Assembly: GCA_003576535.1 (NCBI GenBank)
Contig: QXCQ01000206.1
Location: forward strand, 39,207 to 103,206
Length of the DNA: 64,000 nt
Source: Nakamurella silvestris
GTDB taxonomy: Bacteria; Actinomycetota; Actinomycetes; Mycobacteriales; Nakamurellaceae
Reading direction: 5' to 3'
Notes under the pieces: generated by a model
What the model saw: only the letters and a program-made list of their open reading frames with translations
Told to the model about the DNA's origin: nothing
Databases searched by the model: none
In this document: positions 1 through 8,900 of the stretch, in pieces
Layout: the number at the start of each line of letters is the position of its first letter
Position numbering within the stretch: the stretch's first letter is position 1
Position numbers and translations under genes: made by a program

Positions 1-1704
1 GGTGTTGGAGTTCAGGTCGGTGGACGAGCAGTTCACCGTGGCGGTACCGATGGCGAAGGTGCTGCCGGAGGCCGGCGTGCAGGTCACCGGACGGCTCCCG
101 TCCACGGCGTCGGTGGCCGTGGCAGTGAAGGTCACGACGGCACCGGTCGGACCGGTGGCCTCCTTCGTGATGTTCGCCGGGAGCGACAGGACGGGGCCGG
201 AGGTGTCGACCACCTTCACCTGGAAGGTCCCCGTGGCCTGGTTGCCGTGCGCGTCCGTGGCCGAACAGTTGACCGTCGTCGTCCCGTTGGCGAAGGTTGC
301 TCCCGAGGCCTTGTCACAGCTGACAGTCACCGAGCCGTCGACGATGTCGGTGGAGGTTGCGGTGTAGGTCGCGGTCGCCCCGGCAGCTCCGGTGGCCTGG
401 ACCGTGATGGTGGCCGGGAGGTTCAACGTGGGAGCGGTGGTGTCCTGGATCTTCACGGTGAAGGATCCGGTGCTCGAGTTCGTACCGTCGTTGGAGGAGC
501 AGTTCACGGTGGTGGTGGTGATCGCGAAGGTGCTGCCGGAGGCCGGCGTACAGGTGACCGGACGTGATCCGACGACCGCGTCGGTGGCACTGGCGGTGAA
601 GCTGACCACCCGACCGGAGGCGCCGGTGGCCTCGTTGGTGATGTTCGACGGAAGGTTCAGCACCGGCCCGGCGGTGTCCACCACGGCGACCTGGAAGGTG
701 GCCGTGCTGGTGTTCCCGCGGGTATCGGTGGAGGAGCAGGAGATGTTGTTGTTGCCCAACGGGAAGGTCGCCCCGGAGGCAGGAGTGCAGCTGAACGGCC
801 TGCTGCCGTCGACCAGATCGGTGGAGGTGATGAAGTAGGTGACCGCGGCACCGGCGGAACTGGTGGCCTGCCAGGAGACCATCCCGTTGTAGGAGATGTT
901 GGGTCCCGTGGTGTCTTGGATCTGCACCGTGAAGGAGCCGTTGCGCGTGTTGCCGGAGGTGTCCGAGGAGGAGCAGTTCACCGTCGTGGTGGTGATCGCG
1001 AAGGTGCTGCCGGAGGCCGGTGCACAGCTCACCGGACGTGATCCGTCGACGGCATCGTTGGCGGTCGCGGAGTAGGTGACGACCCGACCGCCGGAACCGG
1101 TGGCTTCAGCGGTGATGTTCGACGGCAGGGACAGCACCGGGGCGGTGGTATCCGGTGTGGCGGTAGGTGTCTCGTTGGACATCACCACACTGGTGGCACC
1201 CGTGGAGTTCACGTTCAGGGTGAAACTGCCGAGATCGCCGGGGTTCTGGCCGGCGACCACGATGTACATGGTCTGCTCGGTGAAACCGGCGAGCAAGGGG
1301 CCCATCGGGGTGGTGTAGGTGACCGTCGCGCCGCTGGAGGTGCCTGCCACGTTGCCGAAACAGTTCACCACCGGGGAGTCGGGCAGGAAGCCGCCCTGGT
1401 AGACACCGATGTTGCCGGTGAACCCGGACGGGGTGAGGGTGACCGTCAGGGTACTGGCGGCCGGACCGACCAGCTTGGCGGCGATCACCTCGTAGTGGGT
1501 GGTGACACTGCCCGCGGCGCACGGGTTGCCGGGGATCGCCGACAGGTGGGTGTAGGTGGGGCTCGCGGCCTTGACCGTGCCCGAAATCGAGTTCGAGGCG
1601 GCGGAGGCCGTACCGGGAAGTACTACCAATACCCCCGTGAGGACTAAAAGCGCCGAAGCAACCAGGCGAAACAGGCGACGGCTACGTGGCCGCGAATCAG
1701 TCAT
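1..1704 (-). CDS. Secreted HYR/Ig-like repeat protein, C-terminus beyond the window
   Basis: Reading leftwards from an ATG at 1704, the frame stays open to position 1, so the protein is at least 568 residues and its C-terminus is missing. The first ~35 residues are a Sec signal peptide: an Arg-rich start, a Leu/Val core and a TASAA cleavage site. About 140 residues of a non-repeated beta-rich domain follow. Then come tandem ~78-residue units, each opening with D-T-(A/S)-(A/G)-P-x-L-x-L-P and containing a pair of Cys residues and VNCSSTD-like motifs. This is the HYR/bacterial Ig-like pattern of extracellular adhesion or stalk modules. At least five units are visible and the sixth is cut. The units are close enough in DNA to be recently duplicated. 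The protein is presumably exported; ligand and anchor are unknown because the C-terminus lies outside. Confidence 0.85.
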   Translation of the reverse strand, partial: MTDSRPRSRRLFRLVASALLVLTGVLVVLPGTASAASNSISGTVKAASPTYTHLSAIPGNPCAAGSVTTHYEVIAAKLVGPAASTLTVTLTPSGFTGNIGVYQGGFLPDSPVVNCFGNVAGTSSGATVTYTTPMGPLLAGFTEQTMYIVVAGQNPGDLGSFTLNVNSTGATSVVMSNETPTATPDTTAPVLSLPSNITAEATGSGGRVVTYSATANDAVDGSRPVSCAPASGSTFAITTTTVNCSSSDTSGNTRNGSFTVQIQDTTGPNISYNGMVSWQATSSAGAAVTYFITSTDLVDGSRPFSCTPASGATFPLGNNNISCSSTDTRGNTSTATFQVAVVDTAGPVLNLPSNITNEATGASGRVVSFTASATDAVVGSRPVTCTPASGSTFAITTTTVNCSSNDGTNSSTGSFTVKIQDTTAPTLNLPATITVQATGAAGATATYTATSTDIVDGSVTVSCDKASGATFANGTTTVNCSATDAHGNQATGTFQVKVVDTSGPVLSLPANITKEATGPTGAVVTFTATATDAVDGSRPVTCTPASGSTFAIGTATVNCSSTDLNSNT

Positions 1705-1723
1705 TCGCGGATAATAAGCCCAA

Positions 1724-1786
1724 TTCGGGTGATGAACAGCATTGAGTCATCGGTTGGCTACTTAGACACGAAGTATTCACCCGAAC
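1724..1786. repeat. Two inverted copies of a TTCGGGTGA motif upstream of the HYR-protein gene
   Basis: TTCGGGTGATGAAC lies on the + strand at 1724-1737. A shorter relative, GTTCGGGTGAA, lies on the - strand at 1776-1786, giving an inverted pair about 40 bp apart just upstream of the gene starting at 1704. The 13-base core TTCGGGTGATGAA recurs exactly at 3000-3014 and 12896-12909, always outside genes. It could be an operator or part of a leader RNA; its function is unknown. Confidence 0.5.
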
Positions 1787-1867
1787 GGCCCCGATGATGA
1801 CGTCCGGTGAAACTGCGTGCGAGGGCTTTTTCCTTTTGGGTGGTGCGGCCGCCCGCTCCCGGACAGC

Positions 1868-1909
1868 AAAAACCCGTGGGCCGGGCCTGCGCGGCACCGA
1901 CCCACGGGT
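1868..1909 (-). terminator. Rho-independent terminator of the SigF-like gene
   Basis: A 9-bp perfect stem (ACCCGTGGG at 1872-1880 against CCCACGGGT at 1901-1909) is followed, in the minus direction, by five T residues (1872-1868). It sits just after the stop codon at 1924. Confidence 0.8.
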
Positions 1910-1923
1910 GGTGGGTGAAAAGT

Positions 1924-2799
1924 TCAGCTTGCGAGCAATGCGGGCTCGAGTTCGGACCGCAGCTTGGCGAGGATGTCCCGCAGCAGTCGTGAGACGTGCA
2001 TCTGGCTCAATGACAAAGCCGCGCCGATCTCGGACTGGGTCAGCCCTTCCAGAAAACGCATCCTTAAGATCTGCCGGTCCCGATCCGTCAAGGTGGCGAC
2101 GGCCGGGGAAAGCGTCAGTGCGTTCTCGATCTGGTCGTACTGATCCACCGATTCGGTGCTGCTCTGCGGGAAGGGGGCTCCGGCTTCGGTGATGGCGTCA
2201 AGGGAATCGGCCTGGACCAGTTTGCCCGCCATCATCGCCTCCCGGATCGAGGCCTCATCGGCTCCGGTCAAGGCGACGAGTTCGGCCTCCACAGGTTCGC
2301 GACCGAGCATCTGGGTCAACTCCGACCTGGCCGCGGTGACCGCCGCGTGCAGCTCCTGGATCCGCCGGGTCGGGCGGATCGCCCAGCCCTTGTCGCGGAA
2401 GTGCCGCTTCAGCTCTCCGAGGATCGTCGGCACGGCGTACTGCAGGAAACTCTCACACAGGTCCGGATCACATCCGGCGACTGCCTTGATCAGTCCCAGG
2501 CAGGCGATCTGCTCAAGATCGTCCTGCTCGACCCCCTTGCCGCGATACCGGCCGGCGAGGGAGCGGGCCACCCCGATGTTCTCCGTGACGACCTGGTCGT
2601 GGAGCTCGCGGACCCGGGCAGGATCCGTGCATTCCTTGGCCTCTTGGAGCAGTCGATGTGTTCTCAACGACTGCTCGGAGAAGGCTCGCTGCTGGGGGCG
2701 GGCCTGGGTACCGGCCGCATTCTCGGCCGGGGCGGGTCCGACCGCGGGACCCTCGGTGACTACTGCAGCAATGAAATCTTCAGACTTGTTGTGGTCCAT
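1924..2799 (-). CDS. SigF/SigB-family (group 3) RNA polymerase sigma factor
   Basis: 291 residues with the layout of actinobacterial stress and development sigma factors. Region 2 lies around residues 65-140 and contains the QDDLEQIACLGLIKA segment that binds core polymerase and the -10 element. Region 3 follows, and region 4 has a helix-turn-helix near residues 235-285 (LTQSEIGAALSLSQMHVSRLL). The chosen ATG at 2799 is preceded by GGGGAG at about 8 bases; a longer frame to 2892 lacks support. No anti-sigma or anti-anti-sigma gene is adjacent, whereas SigF/SigB genes usually follow an RsbW-like kinase gene, so this one is an orphan. The N-terminal ~55 residues are Ala/Pro-rich and probably disordered. 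A terminator follows directly. Confidence 0.9.
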   Translation of the reverse strand: MDHNKSEDFIAAVVTEGPAVGPAPAENAAGTQARPQQRAFSEQSLRTHRLLQEAKECTDPARVRELHDQVVTENIGVARSLAGRYRGKGVEQDDLEQIACLGLIKAVAGCDPDLCESFLQYAVPTILGELKRHFRDKGWAIRPTRRIQELHAAVTAARSELTQMLGREPVEAELVALTGADEASIREAMMAGKLVQADSLDAITEAGAPFPQSSTESVDQYDQIENALTLSPAVATLTDRDRQILRMRFLEGLTQSEIGAALSLSQMHVSRLLRDILAKLRSELEPALLAS

Positions 2800-2999
2800 G
2801 GTTTTAGCTCCCCGGACAAATGAAGTTTTCCCTGGCACGCTGCTGAACCAGGTCTCCATCTGAACATGACGGCGGGGCGGATGTAAACCCATCCCGCGGA
2901 TGATTCAGGTTCACTCACCGCCCCGTCCGGACCGCGTGATGGTCACACCTCCGTGGGGAGGGACGGACATTTGGAGATGCCGGTCACAGAACAACCTGG

Positions 3000-3014
3000 G
3001 TTCATCACCCGAAC
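3000..3014 (-). repeat. Copy of the TTCGGGTGATGAA motif in the sigma factor/LtrA intergenic region
   Basis: On the minus strand this reads GTTCGGGTGATGAAC, about 200 bp upstream of the sigma factor start. The 482-bp divergent gap 2800-3280 otherwise shows no gene. It should hold promoters for both neighbours, but I cannot assign -35/-10 boxes with confidence. Confidence 0.5.
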
Positions 3015-3280
3015 AGACCAACATCTGATCGACTACTCTCACCTCCGCGCGCCACCGAACGTGGAGGTTCTGCATAGTTTCGATCCAAAGTGCATAGTCT
3101 CGGCTCGTTCCTCACCGTGATGCGGAGAGGGATAGGCGCGATTCCTTGACACGTTCACGGACAGTGACAGAGTCTGAGAACCTGCCGGGTGCGATCCGGC
3201 GGTCGAGTGCATGGAGATCCCACATCTTCGCGCGCACACCTCCGCCACGAACCGTCGCGGCCGGAACCCGAGGGGGGCGC

Positions 3281-4564
3281 ATGACCGCACCAGCACCGTT
3301 CGAGCACCAGGCGAACACGTCGAGCATCACCGGACCGACGAGCCGCGGGCTGTTGCGCATGCGTGGGCGCGACCCTGAGCAACGAGGCCGCGTCTCCACA
3401 CCGCTCGAGCTGCTCTTCGACCTCACGTTCGTGGTTGCATTCGGGCAAGCGGGCGATCAGTTGGCACACCTGCTGGCCGAGGGCCATGTCGCTGCCGCGC
3501 TGGGTGGGTTCTCCTTCGCGATGTTCGCCATCATCTTCGCCTGGATCACCTTCACCTGGTTCGCGTCGGCCTTCGACACCGACGACTGGGCATTCCGGGT
3601 CGCCACGATGGTCCAGATGGTGGGCGTCCTGGTGCTCGCGCTGGGGTTGCCGGCGATGTTCCACTCCATCGACACCGGACACGGTCTCGACAACGGGGTG
3701 ATGGTGGCCGGATACGTGATCATGCGGGTGGCGATGCTGTTCCAGTGGTTGAGGGCCGCACGGCAGGACCCCTCCCTTCGGCGCGCGAGCCTGAGCAACG
3801 CAGTACTGATCACGGTCGCCCAGATCGGCTGGGTGGCGTTGATCTTCACCGACCCCGCGCTCCTGACCGTCGTCATCTGCTCCGGGTTGCTGTTCCTGAT
3901 CGAGTTCGGCGGCCCTCTCCTCATCGAGAGGCGGGCGGGCGGGACTCCGTGGCATCCTCACCACCTGGCCGAACGGTACGGTCTGCTCGCGATCATCGCG
4001 CTCGGCGAGGGCCTCATCGGCACGATCGCCTCGGTGTCGGCCGTGCTCGACAAGCAGGGCTGGACCGTCGAGGCAGCCCTGCTCGCCCTCGCCGGGACCG
4101 GCATCACGTTCGGGCTCTGGTGGGTGTACTTCGCGATACCGTCCGGGGAGGTGCTCCACCGCTACCGTCGCCGAGGTTTCGCCTTCGGGTACGGGCACAT
4201 CATCGTCTTCGCGGCCATCGCCGCCGTTGGTGCCGGAATGCACGTGGCCGCCTATGTGATCGAAGGGGAAGCGACGATCGGGCCGGTCGGTGCCCTGTTG
4301 TCGACAGCGATCCCGGTGGCCGTCTTCATGGTGGCGGTGTTCGTCCTGAACGGCTACCTGCTTCGATCCTTCGACCCCCTGCACGTCTGGCTGTTGGTCG
4401 GCTCGATGGCGATGTTGGTGTGCGCTGTGGTGCTGTCCTCCCTGGGAGTGACGATCGGCCTCAGCCTGATGGTGGTGATGCTCTCGCCCGTTGTTGTCGT
4501 CGTGGGCTACGAGGTGGTCGGTCGCAAGCATGTCCAGGAAGCGCTGGAGCGTGCCGTCTCCTGA
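3281..4564 (+). CDS. Low temperature requirement protein A (LtrA) family membrane protein
   Basis: 427 residues and strongly hydrophobic, with roughly ten to twelve predicted membrane helices. The family signature appears near residue 40 as RVSTPLELLFDLTFVVAF. An ALGEGLIGTI segment near residue 245 is also typical of LtrA proteins. The family was named from a Listeria cold-growth gene; the biochemical activity is not established. The start at 3281 was chosen because GAGGGGGG lies just upstream and the family motif begins soon after; an in-frame ATG at 3146 would add an unusual hydrophilic extension. The gene stands alone, divergent from the sigma factor. Confidence 0.88.
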   Translation: MTAPAPFEHQANTSSITGPTSRGLLRMRGRDPEQRGRVSTPLELLFDLTFVVAFGQAGDQLAHLLAEGHVAAALGGFSFAMFAIIFAWITFTWFASAFDTDDWAFRVATMVQMVGVLVLALGLPAMFHSIDTGHGLDNGVMVAGYVIMRVAMLFQWLRAARQDPSLRRASLSNAVLITVAQIGWVALIFTDPALLTVVICSGLLFLIEFGGPLLIERRAGGTPWHPHHLAERYGLLAIIALGEGLIGTIASVSAVLDKQGWTVEAALLALAGTGITFGLWWVYFAIPSGEVLHRYRRRGFAFGYGHIIVFAAIAAVGAGMHVAAYVIEGEATIGPVGALLSTAIPVAVFMVAVFVLNGYLLRSFDPLHVWLLVGSMAMLVCAVVLSSLGVTIGLSLMVVMLSPVVVVVGYEVVGRKHVQEALERAVS

Positions 4565-4641
4565 CGGACCTCGCGATCGGAAAGGCCGCGCGCGGCCGGA
4601 GCCGGCATGTGATTGCGTCGGCACGTAGAACGGAGGCCCCG

Positions 4642-4827
4642 ATGAACGGGGTCGACCACATCGACACGGCACAGTTCTACGGGCCCCACGAGGTCAACCG
4701 CACCGCGTTGCATCCCTGTCCCGCCGATCTGGCGATCACGAGCAAGGCACCTGAGGGCGAACGTTGCGGCGACGAAGATCGTTCTGAGCACGGTGATCGC
4801 GATGACCTGGGCGCACTCGCGCGGTGA
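4642..4827 (+). pseudogene. Aldo/keto reductase remnant
   Basis: The translated segment from 4642 contains HIDTAQFYGPHEVN followed by LHPCPADLAITSKA. This matches the N-terminal third of aldo/keto reductases: the catalytic DTA..Y segment, then the P.DL.I.TK strand. After about 40 residues the similarity stops and the frame runs into unrelated Arg/Asp-rich sequence, ending at 4827. The rest of the ~300-residue TIM barrel, including the NADPH-binding C-terminal half, is absent. This is a decayed fragment, not a working enzyme. Its true 5' limit is uncertain; weak similarity may extend upstream of the ATG. Confidence 0.7.
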
Positions 4828-5016
4828 CCGCACCGGTACGCCCGATGACCGCTCCCCCGCGTGAACGAGCGGATACGCCGCGCGGAATCGGGTACCACCG
4901 GTTTGATCGCCGCCGCAGCACAGCGCAGAATCGATGAACGAGAAGGGTCGAAACGTGAATCCCATCGGGAACCCGAGAAGGCCCCACCCACGTACACCTG
5001 GCGGAGGAGGTCGATG

Positions 5017-5757
5017 ATGGCGAGTCTGGAATCGAAGATCCAATCCCTCGCCGGCATCGATCACCGACAGGACATCACCCCCGACAATCCGGTCGCAGAT
5101 CTCCTCCCCTCCCGGCTGGCCCGGGCCTGTGCCCAGGCGCTGGCCATCGAGGGTGCGGGAGTCAGCCTGTTCGGACCGACCACCCGTATCCCGCTGGGGG
5201 CAAGCGACGACGAGGCCGAACACGCCGAACGGCTGCAGTTCACGGTCGGTGACGGCCCCTGCTGGGCCGCGCAGGCCACCGGAACCCCGGTGCACGCCGA
5301 TGAACCGGAGCTGGCCCGCCGGTGGCCGATGTTCCATCGGGAACTGACCAGGGACACGAGTTATCGCGCGATCGTGTCGGTACCGCTGCACGACGGAACC
5401 CGACAGTTCGGTGCCATGGACCTGTACTTCCGGAACTCCTCCGACATGCCGCGCCAGGAATGGCCGGACGGGGTCACCGCCGGTCAGATCGTGGCCTCGG
5501 AGCTGTCCTCCTACGTGGCGGCCCCGAACCCCGACAGCGGGGCACCCAACTGGATGCGAAATCCGACCGTTGTCCGGCGCACCAGGATCTGGATGGCGGT
5601 GGGCATCGTCAACCTGGCCCTGGACACCAGCAGCGCGGACTCCCTCGCACTGTTACGGTCCTACAGCTTCGGCGGGGCCAGAACCCTGGACGACGTGGTC
5701 GCCGACATCGCCGACCGGGTCCTCTCCCCCGAGGAGCTCTGGGTCGGCGCACCCTGA
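5017..5757 (+). CDS. GAF and ANTAR domain protein, putative RNA-binding antiterminator
   Basis: 246 residues. Residues ~25-165 form a GAF-like sensory domain with the GDGPCWAA turn and an F-G-A-M-D-L-Y-F strand. Residues ~185-240 have the ANTAR-type three-helix pattern: an R-x-x-I-W-M-A-V-G-I-V-N helix, then ALLRSYSF and a short terminal helix. ANTAR domains bind paired hairpins in nascent RNA and relieve termination; the GAF part would sense a ligand. A strong GGAGG at 5006-5010 sits 6 bases before 5017, and an ATG one codon earlier (5014) is equally in frame but too close. The gene is monocistronic. Neither the signal nor the target RNA can be inferred here. Confidence 0.85.
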   Translation: MASLESKIQSLAGIDHRQDITPDNPVADLLPSRLARACAQALAIEGAGVSLFGPTTRIPLGASDDEAEHAERLQFTVGDGPCWAAQATGTPVHADEPELARRWPMFHRELTRDTSYRAIVSVPLHDGTRQFGAMDLYFRNSSDMPRQEWPDGVTAGQIVASELSSYVAAPNPDSGAPNWMRNPTVVRRTRIWMAVGIVNLALDTSSADSLALLRSYSFGGARTLDDVVADIADRVLSPEELWVGAP

Positions 5758-5827
5758 TTCCGCCGGTCCTGCTACCGCCGGCCCGATCACGGTCCGGCCC
5801 ACGCTCAGGCGGGACATTCCCACTGTG

Positions 5828-5862
5828 TTTCGCGGTGGCAGGACATTTCGCGGTGGCAGGAC
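5828..5862 (+). repeat. Short tandem repeat, two 17-18-bp units
   Basis: The unit TTTCGCGGTGGCAGGAC occurs twice back to back between the ANTAR gene and the terminator hairpin. No function is evident. Confidence 0.6.
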
Positions 5863-5879
5863 CGGCGTCACACAGAAGA

Positions 5880-5916
5880 GCGGTGCTGCCGGGATTCGTA
5901 CTTCCCGGCAGCACCG
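5880..5916. terminator. Bidirectional hairpin between convergent genes
   Basis: A 15-bp perfect stem (GCGGTGCTGCCGGGA at 5880-5894 against its complement at 5902-5916) with a 7-base loop lies between the stop codons at 5757 (+) and 5959 (-). There is no long T tract, which is usual in high-GC genomes. Confidence 0.75.
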
Positions 5917-5958
5917 CTCCGTTACTGATCAGCGCTCAGCAGCGCTGGGCTCGTCCGT

Positions 5959-8900
5959 TCACAGCTCCGAGAAGCGGTGCAGGAACGCTGCCATCGCCTG
6001 ACGGCTGACCGAGGCACCCGGGGTGTAGGTGCCGTCGGAGTTGCCATCGGTGATTCCGACGGCCTTCAGCCAGGAGATCTCCTTGCAGAAGGCCTGCGTC
6101 ACCGGCACGTCCGTGAACGGCGCGGTGGTGCACGCCGCCGCCGGGGTGGTACCCGGGGTCAACAGGTGCAGGCGGTAGAGGAACGCCGCCATCGCATCGC
6201 GGGCGACCGGGCTGCCCGGACGGAACTTTCCGTCGGAGAAACCGTTGGCGATCCCGGTCGAGGCGAGCCACTTGATGGCTCCACAGAACTCGTTCCCGAC
6301 CGGGACGTCGGTGAACGGGGCCGCGGTGCACGCCGGAGCATTCGCTCCGTCGTGGGTGGAGCGGTACAGGAACGCTGCCATGGCCTGACGGCTGACGGCC
6401 TCGTTCGGATGGAATCCACCATCGGGGTTACCGGTGGTGATCCCGGATTCGGCCAGCCACATGATGTCGTCGAAGAACTGTCCCGACTTGTAGTCGCCGA
6501 AGTACACGGTGATCGACTTCGCCGCGGAATCCGACGGTGCCAGCGCCGCATCTCCCGGGAAGTGCGCCACCAGCTGGTGGACACCGGCCGGCAGACCGGC
6601 GATGTTGACCACTGCTGTGCCGTTGACCAGAGTTCCGGCACCGACTACGGCGTTGCCCACCGTGATCGACACCGCCCCGGTCGGGATCCCGGAGGTCGCG
6701 GTCACGTGGACCGTCACCTTCAGCGACCCGGTCGTCGACAGGTCCCCAGCGGCCGAGGCCGCTGCCGGGATCGTCAGAGTGGTGGTGGAGGCGGCCAATT
6801 CGACCGGCTTCGCCGCCACGGTGACCGTGCGAGTGGCCTCGACATTGCCGGCCTTGTCCGTGGAGCGGAACTTCACGGACTGCGCCGCCGCCGTCTTGGC
6901 GACGGTGAACGCGGCGGTGTAGGCCGTCCAGGCACCGGAGCCGATCTGGTACTCGGTGGTCTGGACGCCGGAGTTCGCATCAGCACTGGACAGGGCGATG
7001 GTCACCGGGTCGGTCCCGGTGACGTCGGCCGCTGTGACCGGTGCCGCGGCGTCGATCTTCACCGAGACCGACTTGTCGGCCTCGACATTGCCTGCCACGT
7101 CGGTGGAGTGGTAGAGGACCGTATGAGAGCCGTTGCCACTGACCGCCACCGCTGTGGTGTAGGCCGTCCAGGCTCCGCCGTCGACGGAGTACTGGGTCGA
7201 GGCGACCCCGGACCCGCCGGTGTCGGTGGCAGCCAACGCGACGTTGACAGCCGTGGTGTACCAGCCGTTCTGGCCCTGCGGCGTGGCAGGGTTCAGCGTC
7301 GATGCGGTCACCGGTGCGGTCGTGTCGACGACGACGGCCGCCGGGATGGAGACCGACTTCGTCGCTTCGACGTTCCCGGCCACGTCGGTGGCCCGGAACT
7401 CGACCGATTGGGCCGCGGCGGTCTTCGGGATGCTGACCGGAGCGGTGTAGGTCGACCAGGTCTGAGTGCCGTTGCGGTACTCGATCTTGGCAACGCCCGA
7501 GCCGCCGGCGTTGTCGGTGGCGGTCAACGTCAGCACCGCCGGGTCGGCGGCGCTCACCGCCGCCGTGGTCGTGGGTGCGGTGGTGTCGGCCGGGGCGTCC
7601 GAGAGAATCCGGAAGTAGTCGACCTTCGCCGTGGCGGCAGAGGTCTGCTGCACACCTGCTGCGTAGACACCCAGCTTGCCGGTGGAGGCAGCCGGGATGT
7701 TGGCCACCGTCTGCGCGAAGGCCGTCCAGTTGACGCCGTCCGAGGAGTAGGAACCCTTGAAGTTGTTGTCCTGTCGCTCCAGTCGCAGCCACCAGACGTC
7801 GGTGGCACCGGTGATGGGTCCGTCCTGCTGCGGGTTCACAAAGGCGGCGGCCACGTTCGAGCGGAGTTCGATCCGCCGGTTGGTGGCTGTGTCCCTGATG
7901 AAGTTCAGCTTGACGAAATTGTCTGCATCGACGTAGACGATCAGGCCGGTCTGCTGGTAGCCGGCGGTGAAATTGCTTCCGTCGACCTTGGTCTCGGCCA
8001 CCCAGTGGTTGCCCGTGGGCTGCTTCTGCAGAAGCACGTTCGGTGCCACACCGGGCTCACCGGTGATGGTGTCGAACTCCACCGAACCGTTCTGGACCCG
8101 GATCTTGGTCGGATCCGGACGCAGTGTGGTCCAGCGGCAGGCGTCGACCGCCGAGCCGTTGAACTCGTCGTTCGGAGTATTTGCCGTTGCGCTGGCGTCC
8201 GGACTGATGTGGAAGTAGTCGAAGTCCGCATTCACCACGGCTCCGGCACTGTTGGCGAAGGCCGCCACACCGATCTTCGGGTTGGCCCCGAGGGTGGTCG
8301 TCGTCTTGCGGACGGCGGTCCAGCCGTCCCAGCTGGCTGTCGGCGAGATCCAGGTCTGGCCGTCGACCGAGTAGCTCGGCGACAACGTGGTGCCATCGCT
8401 GGTGAGTCGCAGGTAGACCTCGTCCGGGAAGTCCGCGCCGAGGGCCGGTGAATTGGCCTCGAGCGCAGATCCGGCGACTTCGTGGGCGAACTGCACCACC
8501 CGCTTGGACTTGTCGGAGGCATCGCGGCCCTGAATGACCCACTTCGCGTAGTTGTCGTCATCGGTGTAGACGATGAGGCCGGCCTGCTGATAGGAGATGT
8601 ACGCCTTGACGTTGACCTTCGTCGTCGCCTGCCACGCTCCGCTGGGCATGGTCTGCAGGACGATGTTCGGGACGTTGCCACCAGCACCGTAGATGTCGGT
8701 CTTGCTGGTGGGAATGGTCAGCTTGCCGTTGTTGACGACCAGGGACTGGTCACCGCGAATGACGCTCCAGCGGCTGGAGTTCAGCGTCGTCCCGGTGAAC
8801 TCGTCCGACAGATTCCCGAAGCACTCGGTGTTCGGAGCATCCACGGTGACCGTGAAGGTCTTGTGGTTGACGGCACCATCGGCATCGGTCACCGAGAGGG

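Noticed and set aside
5977-8451. Long antisense reading frame (824 codons) opposite the SLH protein, and similar ones at 10786, 13383, 17147, 20864, 29309 and 59037
   Set aside because: They are products of high-GC third codon positions opposite real genes, with Arg/Gly/Asp/Val-rich composition and no family match.
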